Part shown: positions 55,003 through 64,000 of the stretch, piece by piece
How positions within the stretch are numbered: the first letter of the stretch is position 1
How the letters are laid out: each line of letters begins with the position of its first letter
Assembly (NCBI GenBank): GCA_907163375.1
Contig: CAJQUW010000506.1
Coordinates: 186,001-250,000 of the forward strand
DNA length: 64,000 nt
Direction: 5' to 3'
Origin: Prostheceraeus crozeri
Lineage: Eukaryota; Platyhelminthes; Polycladida; Euryleptidae
The notes under the pieces: generated by a model
The model's database searches: none
What the model was told of the DNA's origin: nothing
Seen by the model: only the letters and a program-made list of their open reading frames with translations
Translations under genes and position numbers: made by a program

Positions 55003-56887
55003 TACCTTTTTCCATAGCTGTTGTCAAACTTTCCATAGTTGATGTCAATTTCTCATTCGCGCAATGTTAACAAAGAATGCATTGAAATGAAGATATCTCT
55101 ATCCATTGTTCCACAGTTGATGACAAAATTTGCATACTCGATGTCAATGTGCAGATATCTATGGTACTTCTAAGCAATGACATCAACGTATCTTTTTGCA
55201 GAAATCGAAAATTCATCTTTGCTATTCTTCGAATAGATTGCTAATTAACCCTAAATTCTTCAGATTTCTACATGTATATAGCCTGTTTTTACATAATTTT
55301 CATTTGTTTGCATGCCTTTAAGTGGACAGTCGCGAGCATTGTTCCATCGCGAGCATCATTTCCATGTATACAGTCATTACCCATAAAAGAATCACGAATT
55401 TAAAATGATCATCTAACAAATCAAAGCATTCTATGTACGGACCTATTCGTAGGATGCTGTTTCAAAGTCTCATACAAGAAGGCAGCATTTCAAAAATGAA
55501 TTTATTGTATTCAAAAAGCTAACTCAAAATATCTTCGAATTCACGACATCGATCCATATATGTTAGTGAATGCGCAAACCATCGAGAACATTTTGCTGGA
55601 GTGATAACATGGAAATTATTTTCAATGATGTCTCTCAGAATATTCAGGCGAAGTCTCTGCAGAGTAATGCCCTGCTGTCGAGCCACATCGTTGTTTGAAA
55701 CAGATCTTTGGACGTCCGGAGAAAATAGTTGGCGCTTTACTGGACTTTTGAGGCAAGAAATGGCATTTTCAGTTATATTTAAGAATGGTGAATATCGCGG
55801 AAGAGAGAAAACAGAATGGCTATCATTAAAATGTGGGACATCTTTATGTGATGGGGCATTGTCTTGAATAATCACAATTTCCTCATCCTCCAATAATGAG
55901 GAAACTTCACTGATGAAGGATGAGTATGCATCCTTTGTCATTCCACCCTCAATAAAGGTGAAATGAACGAGGCCATATTGTGATGATGCAGCGAGACAAG
56001 CAGTCAAATTCAGACCTCGCTTGCCCTCCACCATTCTCACCGCTCGTGTTCCGCGGGCAGATCGTCCCTGTGTTCTGGCTGTCCACAGATTGAAACCGCA
56101 CTCGTCTGTGTAGACTAGTGTCTTTTCAACACCACCGCCCATCATCCACTCAGCATATTCTCTGCGCTCTATCTTCACAGGATCAGAGTTCCACTGAAAT
56201 GGAACCGCTCGTGTCAACTTTAATGTTATGAGAGCACCATCGAGATGACGCATGATCGTCGTGATACCTACAGATATTCCATGGAGTTGGAATATGTACA
56301 TGTAGTTTTTCATCTCTGCCAACGTAGAAGTCGGTTTCGTTTCAATGAACGAAATAAGTTCATTAACCATTTCAGGAGAAATTTTTCGTGGAGGAGCACC
56401 CCCAGATTGTGAAGCTTCACGCTTGCCTTATTGCTTATATTGACGAATTATTCGATAAGCTGATCGTTGATTTACATTAAGTGAATCTACCAAATCGATG
56501 TAATCTTTGCCAGATATGTAAGCGTCTATCAAACGATTGCGATCGACATCAGGTATTCGTCGTTTAGACATGTTGCTTCGAAAAACAATTAACGGGAAAA
56601 AAACTTGGAATTTATCAGGTCTGAAAGTTATGATTACTGACTTGCAGCAAAGATAGACTTTCCTTATGCAACAGATATAACAAGAATGCGACTTACACAC
56701 TGAGAAAATTTAGATTTCACAAGTACCATAGATATCTGCACATTGACATCGAGTATGCAAATTTTGTCATCAACTGTGGAACAATGGATAGAGATATCTT
56801 CATTTCAATGCATTATTTGTTAACATTGCGTGAATGAGAAATTGACATCAACTATGGAAAGTTTGACAACAGCTATGGAAAAAGGTA
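55003..56887 (-). mobile_element. ISRm11-like (IS630/Tc1 superfamily) transposon with long TIRs
   Basis: A 1,885-bp element between TA dinucleotides (55,001-55,002 and 56,888-56,889). Terminal inverted repeats of 167 bp (55,003-55,169 and 56,721-56,887) with only a couple of mismatches begin TACCTTTTTCCATAGCTGTT. Each TIR contains internal direct repeats of a CCATAGTTGATGTCAA-type motif (variants CCATAGCTGTTGTCAA and CCACAGTTGATGACAA), probably transposase-binding sites. One transposase gene on the minus strand has a single in-frame stop. Confidence 0.95.
55519..56571 (-). pseudogene. ISRm11-like transposase with one in-frame stop
   Basis: From the ATG at 56,571: a helix-turn-helix start (MSKRRIPDVDRNRLIDAYIS, then NVNQRSAYRIIRQYKQ), a TAA at 56,428, then the same frame continuing through GGAPPRKISPEM to the stop at 55,519, about 350 codons in all. 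The catalytic domain has Asp in LVYTDECGFNLWTARTQGR, Asp in VIIQDNAPSH and Glu in LPRYSPFLNITENAI, about 30 residues after the second Asp. The 'DECGFNLW...GRsarGtRAvR' block marks the ISRm11-like branch of the DDE_3 family. Apart from the single stop the gene looks intact, so the copy is recently dead or was mobilised in trans. Confidence 0.9.
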
Positions 56888-59300
56888 TATTATCGGAAGA
56901 TAGTGAAGTAGAGTTGGGAAATAAAGATAAAATTATTTCTGTTAATCTGAAGATAAACGTTCACAGGTTTCCTTGACAAAATGTTTGCTCTGAATGTTGC
57001 GTCACTAAAACTGCAATCTAATGCTTTCTTTTAAAGGTTTTTTTTCATGTTTCGAAATTTACTAAGTCTTATCCGGATTGTTTATTTATATCTTTCTGTG
57101 ACTATTTCAACAATATCATTTATTCTAGGAATTATGAGCAATTATTGAATTGTTGATATAGGTCCTTTACATGTATTCTTACTCAATTTAAAACCAGAAA
57201 AGTGGATTGAAATCACCATCTCTTCGTAATTTGATTTGAAAGAAGGTGTAGTGCAATGACTGAAATCATTTATGCATCACCGCACTGTCGTCTGTATTCT
57301 TTGCAAGGGTCAATTCAATGATAAAGTTGACATCGTAAAGCAATTTTCATGAATCAAAGACAATGATGTGCATCATGAGCCTCCGTGCACAAGAGAGCCG
57401 ACACAGACACTTAATTTTGCATTGAACAGTGCTGCTTGTTTAGGTATGACCCTTGTATTCTTTCATTTTGCAAGGTTCTTCGCTCATTTTTTGTGCGATG
57501 AAGACCATTTGTCAAATGACACACAGATGAGACGGAAGGGCGCTATAAATAAAATTGCAACTGCATCAAAGCTTGACTTGTCGTACTTATTCTGCAAATG
57601 TAAAACTTAACTTCAATCAATCGGTGGTGAGCTGTACGTTATCGAAATTTCCTATGAAGGAGGTTAGCTTACTGAAAACCCATATTCATCTGTTTGTCGC
57701 CCTGTCAATCTTCTGATCAGATTAGGCATAATTGAAGCGGTAAAGATAATTTTTTTTGAATTTTCTAGTTTGGATTTGTAAACTTCAACGAATTTCATAT
57801 ATGGAGAGATGCTGTTTTACATGTTTCTTTCTTACAAGTTCAAAACAGTGATCAGGCTGACATTTTTTGGGAAATTACCTGAGACAAAACATGAAGCAAT
57901 GAGATAGGCCTGAAAATCTCGCTGTTGGATTTTTCCTCTTTTGGAATGGGCACAATATTGGTTTTCTTCCTTATCGAAGACGCAGTTCCGAGTGGATCGG
58001 ATAATTGAAGGACAGGAGAACAGAATCGCACAAAACATGAGGAGCTTCTCGAGTAAACGTGGAAGATAGGAAATTAATATCATCAGGACTTTCTGATTGT
58101 TGACTTAATCTTAGGACTTATTTACAATACTTGCAGTTGGGATAGGATCAATTCTCTGCTATTATGAAAATTCAGTGACAGCGAACAGTTGTTGTTGGGT
58201 ACGTGATAATTATTTAGAGAAGACACAGATCAAGTTCAGTGCCAACTTCAGTTCAACGCCAGTGCCGACTGCAATTCGTCTGACCAGGATTCGAACACAT
58301 TTTAGCGTCAGCCACACCTTAAGACTCAAGACGTTTCGGTCCCTACCTTTCATCTCTTTGATAAAGCTAGTTCTACCATAAGATAGAAGTGAGGCGTATT
58401 TTAGCCTAAAAATATTACGAAGCAACTCGCGTTTGGAGGAATTGCTTGCACGGGAACTTCGGCAGTAATTTATGATGGAAAATGAGGCTCACTTCAAATT
58501 GATCAAATTTTGATTTGTTATAAATCGTAGGTATCTGATAGGACCACAATGACCTACTTATTATGATCTGTCATGTTCATGAGTCATGTGATATAATTTG
58601 TTAATCAATTGTGCTAAATTTTTCTCTCAAACTGATTAGGTTAATAGCTATGTGGCTTTATCTATCGGTTTGTTTATTTGCTGTTAATGTGTAGATCATG
58701 CAGAAGGGCATGGTCATGAATCAGGGTGACCATTCGATGACATTCACATTATGAACCTTATAATCACGATAACACGACTGTTGAACATTTGTATGACGTC
58801 AATTGTAATTCAAAGCTGAAAGGTGAATTGTTTCGTTTTTCAGAAAACTATGAATGTGCGACGCTAATTTTAATTAAAACGAATAGTTGTAATAACATTA
58901 TGTCAGCTGAAAACTAAATAATCTGAAGGTATCAAATGTAGAATTGATATGTTTTTCAACATCAATGATATCAATGAATGTACTGAAAGCATTGTGAAAC
59001 TTTATCAGCGAATTTAAAGAAATGATTGAATGTCAATGGAGTTATTACCAGACGTACCTCTTGTCTACTGCTATTTCGTTTAATTGAGTCTTTTGTATGG
59101 AATGTGTACATATTCCTGCTCAGTGTCGTACGCGTGTTTTGACTATAGTTTACTGGCTGTCATGTAAAATTAGGTTGCATAGCAACTTTTGCTATGCGAC
59201 GATGTAGCAGTTCGAATCGTCATTATCCATTTAGTCTACGCTAAATCAAACATTTTCATTTAGGCTAATCTAGAAATGTTAAATTTCAAAAATACTTGAA
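56888..59300. other. Non-coding A/T-rich region
   Basis: No frame in this stretch has a recognisable domain, splice support or coding-like composition. It may be intron or intergenic. Confidence 0.5.
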
Positions 59301-62044
59301 TGAAGGTCATGTGCCCCAATACCATAATTACCGGCATGTTCCTATGAAGCAAATTCAATAAAATTTGATTTATTTGTAAACAATAGGCCTACACAAATAT
59401 TAATTTAATAACCTATCGGAATCACGGGATGAATAGGGTAGTTTTGGAATGACAGAACAGTAGCTCAGAGGCTGACGGCGCCCCCTCCCCTGCCCCCGGT
59501 ACGGATCAAGCCTTGTACCAAAACTAATGTCAGCTGTTAAATTGCATCCGAATTGTAGCTGGAGATGGTAGGCAAGATTGTTGTGTTCATTTAATTGGCA
59601 ATTCCATATAGTAACAGACGCTCGTTCGCAAGACTTATCAGGCAGTTTAAAGCATCCTACGTAGATCTTCTGGATTTCGCACACATATTTGTTAATGTTA
59701 ATTATTCATTTCATAGAAAAATTAGACCGAAATTCGTACTACAGCCAATTTGAGAACCTAAAAAGTAGGCGTAGCGGACGCTCGCGGAGAAAATCTAGTT
59801 TTGACATTTTATTTTTTATCGGCAAAACTGCGAATTGACGAACAGCTTCACTTTCAAGTGATGTTTTCCTAGAACTAGAGACATGAAATTTTGAGAAATT
59901 GATGTTCGTTAAGCATAGAATGGTTCCGGTTTCATTTTAAAATAGCATTTTCAATGTTGCGGACACTCGATCTGTGTACTTCCTAATTTCTGCTTGTAGA
60001 TCAATCTCATGCTCATTTCTTCCGGAGATTGTTACTACATTAATGATGCATTTATGTTTTGATCAATTTCCCTCTATGGTTTTGCGTCATAAAGGCCGTG
60101 TAACGGACAATATTAACTATTTTCCTTATTTTTCGATAATTTTCAATCTATTTTTAACACTATCTATTATGGATTGACATTATTTATTATTCCAATTAAG
60201 AGCTCAAACATACTTGCACATGCTGTAGGTATTGGGAAGCTTTTAGAAGTACCTGAAGATTATAAAATTGCCAATTTAAATATATCTATGAAGACATTGG
60301 CCACTCTATATGGCATGGATAAGTTAGTCATTGAATTGAAATTTATTTCTATGGATGTTATAAGTTGCATTGGTAATAGATAGCTTTGATTTTGAAGCTA
60401 ATTGCAATCAGGCATGCCTACACGGTTAGCGAAATGAAAGCAGCAAAATTGAGTAATAAAATTGAAAGAGAATAATGATGGAAACTAAAGAAAAGATGGC
60501 CTATAGTAGAGACTTTCGGCTTTCCAGTGATGAAGATGGCAACAGCTGAAATTGTTCAAGTTAAGAATTTTAGCAAAAGAATGATTTTGAGGTCGATACC
60601 GAGACAAAAGGAGAGATTTCGTGAATAAAAATGTTCTACCGTTAGAAAAGAAAATCCACCGAACGCAGCAACTATCCACTGCTTATGTACTGAATAACAG
60701 ATTTTCATCCGTAGTAGAGTTAGTAAAGATGTGGAATGAGAAATTGTCTTCTAAAAACGGTCTGCTGCAGTCTGCGCAAGGCCGATATAAGAAAACAGAG
60801 ACCCTTGTTACGAGTACAAAGGAGAATGAAAGAAAGATTAGCTGAGAAAATGCGAAGAGAAATTTGGATGATGTGACATTTGCGAATGAGAGTAAGTTTT
60901 GAAGATTAAGGAATGACAGGTGGATGCAAGTCCATAAGAACGGATGAGTGAATGAAAGCTGAGAACTCCTGATGAGCCATGCAAAGCATTGGTCAGTTTG
61001 AAATTGATGTTCCAGGAGCGATTTGACATTTTCAGTGAGTTGTAAATTCTGAAATCTGTCGTGAAATTCGAAAGGCAAGAATACGCACGTTAATACTTAG
61101 ACTAGTTTTTTAATGCATCGTTTGTAGACTGTCGGATTCCATCTTTCATGAAGCATAAATCATCATTGGCTGATCAGTTTCACCATGTTAGAACACTCGA
61201 AGGGTGGAGCGGTCATCAAAGATCACCAGATCTTAAGATCTTACTCCTACCAAACATTGTGATGGGATCTGGCGAAGAGGAAAGCATCAAGAAGAGGTGG
61301 CATTGGCTATTTGAATGACTTGAAATCTATCGTGGTCGAAGAGATGGATGACCATTTCTAAGAGCGCAATTGATATCTTGAAAAAATAAAGCAAATATTT
61401 ATACATCGAATAAGAACTGTGATGAATTCAACAGGTTGGCTCCCTCGTTACTAACATTTTATAATCCTCTTGAAAAAATCACCGTTTATGATCAGCTTAA
61501 TTACTTTTCTTACCTTATGCGATCTTAGAAACATGTATTACAGTATGGTAAGAGGTTTTGATATGTACCGTATATATTTGGTTATATTAAAAGGTGGCAC
61601 ACATTTTTGGGGTTAGTGCTTGTACAGTAGTTTATATGCTATTTTTCTTCTTATGAAATAACTGATGGCCAATATTTCTATATTCGTAGAACTTAAAACA
61701 TGGCACGACCCGGCAGCCGACTTTGATGACTGGAATATAACACAATGGCTTTCATTACAATTTCCTTGTCACTTTATCAACTCATGTATTATTTTTGTAC
61801 CACAAGCGAACTCAGACGAATGCATTTTAAAAAAATGAATCCCTTTTGACATTTTATAAGTAAAAATAGTCATACAGATACTTGGGAAAACATAGAGATA
61901 TCCTTATACATGAACATAATAGAAATCAAAGCATAGCAATACTGTAAGACACAAACTATACACCCTGGTACTCATAGAAAGCATAAAAGTGAAAAAAGGA
62001 AGAAATCTACCACCGAAGGAAAACACTAGCTATGAAATCCTTTT
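59301..62044. other. Non-coding region
   Basis: Nothing supportable. A C-rich patch at 59,478-59,510 is the only compositional feature; the 131-codon frame at 60,683-61,078 is rich in Phe/Ser/Leu and looks like the complement of an A-rich sequence rather than a gene. Confidence 0.5.
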
Positions 62045-62700
62045 GAGCACAAAGATTTGGATTCTTTCTTTTGATAATGAGAGCCTCTACATGTAGGCTA
62101 TATATTTGAAAGAATGTCATACCGCGCGCACTTGTATATCACGGAAAACCTTCTTTTGGCATCAGTCGAGGAAGCATCACCGATTTGGACATCTCGAGTG
62201 ACACTGCTGGATGGAATATTTGTCGATCTTGGGGGACACTTCTGAGGCTTATCAAGTCATTTTGGGACGTGTTCTGACACTCTTCCTCCAAGACGTCTTG
62301 TCGTCCTCCCAATATCCCTGCATCCACAAGTACAGTCAAATTTATAAATCACGTTTTTTGAGTTTGAGAGGAATGGCAATTTATCTTTGAGAGAGCGAAT
62401 CGGAATCAGCCAAGGTGTGAAGACTTTCTAAGTTCTGCACTTGGAAACAACTTGAAAGCCTGCCGAAAACTCCTCTTAAATGAACTGGTACTTTTATCAC
62501 CAGTAAATGGAAGACTCATGAATATCCGCTTTTTCTCAGAGCCAAAGCATTTCAGTTTTTCAGGAATTCGTGTAGTGGAATGTTTTGCAATAAAGCTTGG
62601 TGGATATCCATTTGAGATGAGGGTTGAATTTATTGAATTCAATTCATTCTCTAGGGTATCCGTGGAGCGATTTTGTGATGCTTCCTCGACTGATGCCAAA
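62045..62700 (-). pseudogene. Penelope-like element fragment: linker and GIY-YIG endonuclease
   Basis: Minus-strand reading from about 62,670: STLISNGYPPSFIAKHS, then MSLPFTGDKSTSSFKR (typical of the region between reverse transcriptase and endonuclease), then after a shift IRSLKDKLPFLSNSKNVIY and KFDCTCGCRDIGRTTRRLGG, the GIY-YIG core with its cysteines, and VSEHVPK followed by TGA where tryptophan is expected. The tail has EALIIKRK-type residues near 62,070. Shifts and stops show an inactive copy. It is a different lineage from the fragment near 12.6-13.1 kb. Confidence 0.65.
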
Positions 62701-62781
62701 AGAAAGTTTCCGTGATATACAAGTGCGCGCGGTATGGCATGCTTTCAAGTATATAGAGGCTCTCATTATCAAAAGAAAGGA
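62063..62781. repeat. Inverted repeat formed by two Penelope 3' pieces
   Basis: 62,063-62,185 and 62,676-62,781 are inverted copies of the same ~110-120 bp (for example gaggaagcatcaccga against tgatgcttcctcgac, and ccgcgcgcacttgtatatcac against its complement). They are the 3' end of the endonuclease coding region, once in place and once in opposite orientation just upstream of the truncated fragment. The left arm has a few extra bases near 62,092. Confidence 0.75.
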
Positions 62782-63260
62782 TCCAGGGGGTACCGCACCA
62801 ACTTCCCTGATAAACCTACGACTTATAGTCACTATCAGATAGCTGCTATAAGGGGTCTTGCAAATGAACGCATGGACATCCCTGATAAACATAACTGATA
62901 GTGGATACTGCTGATAGTGAAGAATCAAGCGGCATACATCACGACTTTCGTCAGTATGACGTTTCTTGATGTCATCATGATATCATTTAATGACCTTGAA
63001 GGCGTCTCGTGGTATTTGACCTGGATTTTCAGTAGAAGAACAGTTACTATTGATGATGGGGAACACTTGATGATGTTCATAACGAGTTTAATGTATAATT
63101 GAGAAGGGCAGACGAAATGCATTCCAGACAAAGTCAAGATCATGTCGATTATCAAAAATAGCACAAAAAACAGATTTCGGCGAGTGTGAAATAAATGCCA
63201 TTGTTGACGGATTTACAGAAAATAATGAGATTCTATCTCTAAGATTTAATAACGATTCAA
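62782..63260. other. Non-coding spacer
   Basis: No gene. Short repeats such as ccctgataaac (62,807 and 62,880) and actatcagatagc-type palindromes around 62,830-62,920. Confidence 0.4.
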
Positions 63261-63269
63261 ACAATCACA

Positions 63270-63707
63270 TTGAAGAGACGCAAGAGGAAAGGGACGAGAC
63301 GATCCGACTACTATCAGAGAATGCTAGAAATTGAAGAAAGGAAAGTGAAAGCAACAGAAAAGAATAACGAATTACTGGAAAGACATTATTCAGTATTAAA
63401 TGATTATTTCAGTCGAATGAACAATCCTCCTCCAACCCAAATGCTTCCCCAACATACATACCATCCATGTATTTACCGGGATGGACAAATACATGTACAT
63501 CCTACGATGGCGACTCAACAAGGAGGATGTGAATGGCTTATGATTTTTTGTTATTTGATGTTTGAATACATGCATATTGATGGAACTTTGAAAGCTCATT
63601 TAACCATTGAAACAATTGAAAACTATATCTACAGTACACAACTACAAGTACCTACAACTTCTTCACTTCACGCTATATCTACAACAGGTAAAATTCCTGA
63701 ATTATAA
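63270..63707 (+). CDS. Possible exon of a Myb/Harbinger-type accessory protein
   Basis: An open frame of about 145 codons whose first codon is TTG, so it is more likely an internal exon or a truncated gene than a complete one. It begins KRRKRKGTRRSDYYQRMLEI, then EERKVKATEKNNELLERHY, a basic patch followed by a coiled-coil helix as found at the end of Myb/MADF-like proteins that accompany PIF/Harbinger transposons (recollection). The second half, with CEWLMIFCYLMFEYMHI, is less coding-like. No upstream Myb domain is seen. Confidence 0.35.
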   Translation: MKRRKRKGTRRSDYYQRMLEIEERKVKATEKNNELLERHYSVLNDYFSRMNNPPPTQMLPQHTYHPCIYRDGQIHVHPTMATQQGGCEWLMIFCYLMFEYMHIDGTLKAHLTIETIENYIYSTQLQVPTTSSLHAISTTGKIPEL

Positions 63708-64000
63708 CATGCATTGAATTCGACTCCAATATAATATAATGAGCAAATACATTAAGCTAAATGTTGCCGATGCATTGCTGGGTGATGATTGTTAGCTGAT
63801 GTTGATACTGACGCATAAAATCCGAGTCAAACTCCAATCTCTACATTGCACCTGTGTCACTAATGGTGCTCTCTAGCACTCCTAAGAAAATGGCCATCAG
63901 ACATGTCCCTGATAGCCTATCATCAAGCATGCCGGCACGGGGTGGGCAGGGTGGGCAAAGCCCATGCTGCCCTTTTCACAGGGTGGGCAGGGTGGGCAAT
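63708..64000. other. Window end with a GGGTGGGCA repeat
   Basis: No gene. From about 63,938 the sequence is cacggggtgggcagggtggg followed by caaagcccatgctgcc and a second gggtgggcagggtgggca; the parts are mutually inverted and may be the end of a miniature element running out of the window. Confidence 0.5.

Noticed and set aside
60683-61078. 131-codon minus-strand frame rich in Phe, Ser and Leu
   Set aside because: No domain, no splice or promoter support, and the composition is that of the complement of purine-rich sequence.
61680-61760. Possible C-terminal FOXJ exon (frame containing DDWN) near 61.7 kb
   Set aside because: The similarity is four residues, and splice borders and the rest of the conserved C-terminal block are not evident.
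1-64000. CRISPR array or bacterial operon
   Set aside because: The satellite repeats are far too long and have no spacer pattern. Introns and transposon types show a eukaryotic genome.

Overview
This is a repeat-rich, AT-rich invertebrate animal window. Evidence for a metazoan is GT-AG introns, half of a forkhead domain in a phase-0 exon with a FOXJ2/FOXJ3-type continuation, and a metazoan repeat set (Penelope-like elements, mariner, pogo, ISRm11-like, an RNase-H LINE, a tRNA-derived SINE, a Polinton/adintovirus-like element). The phylum cannot be fixed from the sequence. Nothing suggests a prokaryotic or viral genome; the viral genes present are an old integrated copy.

Layout. (1) 1-11,065: a satellite in two oppositely oriented arms (1-2283 and 3406-10,868) around an ~1.1 kb centre of diverged monomers. 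It has nested periods of roughly 166, 664 and 1,328 bp. (2) 11.1-18.5 kb: relics of a LINE reverse transcriptase, a Penelope-like GIY-YIG fragment and a possible hAT-like fragment, then a spliced minus-strand gene (16,318-17,079) flanked by eight copies of a CGTTACGAACGTACG motif. (3) 18.5-24.5 kb: two exons of a FOXJ2/3-like gene (18,509-18,664 and 23,775-24,540). The 5.1 kb intron between them carries an intact-looking mariner, a SINE and a fold-back element. (4) 27.4-52.6 kb: a Polinton/adintovirus-like element between long inverted repeats. It encodes an early-type gene, small divergently transcribed genes, a 600-aa probable structural protein, a broken PD-(D/E)XK nuclease-like gene, adenain-type protease, major capsid protein, pVI-like and pX-like proteins, chromodomain integrase, packaging ATPase, a UBA-like/RING remnant and a spliced zinc-finger/coiled-coil gene. 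No family-B DNA polymerase was found. A pogo-type transposon (35,509-38,079) sits inside the capsid gene and a near full-length LINE (45,050-49,935, 12-bp target duplication) sits inside the zinc-finger/coiled-coil gene. Almost every long viral gene also has stops or frameshifts, so the copy is dead. (5) 52.6-64 kb: mostly non-coding, with an ISRm11-like transposon with 167-bp terminal inverted repeats (55,003-56,887), a Penelope-like fragment folded back on itself (62.06-62.78 kb) and a possible Myb-like transposon protein exon (63.27-63.71 kb).

How the parts relate. The FOXJ gene is the only recognisable host gene. The viral block keeps a coherent layout: early-type genes with TATA boxes near both ends, and a late-type minus-strand cluster whose genes abut or overlap by a few bases. 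Two later transposons are datable relative to it because each interrupts a viral reading frame. All family assignments come from motif reading and memory of families, without database searches.
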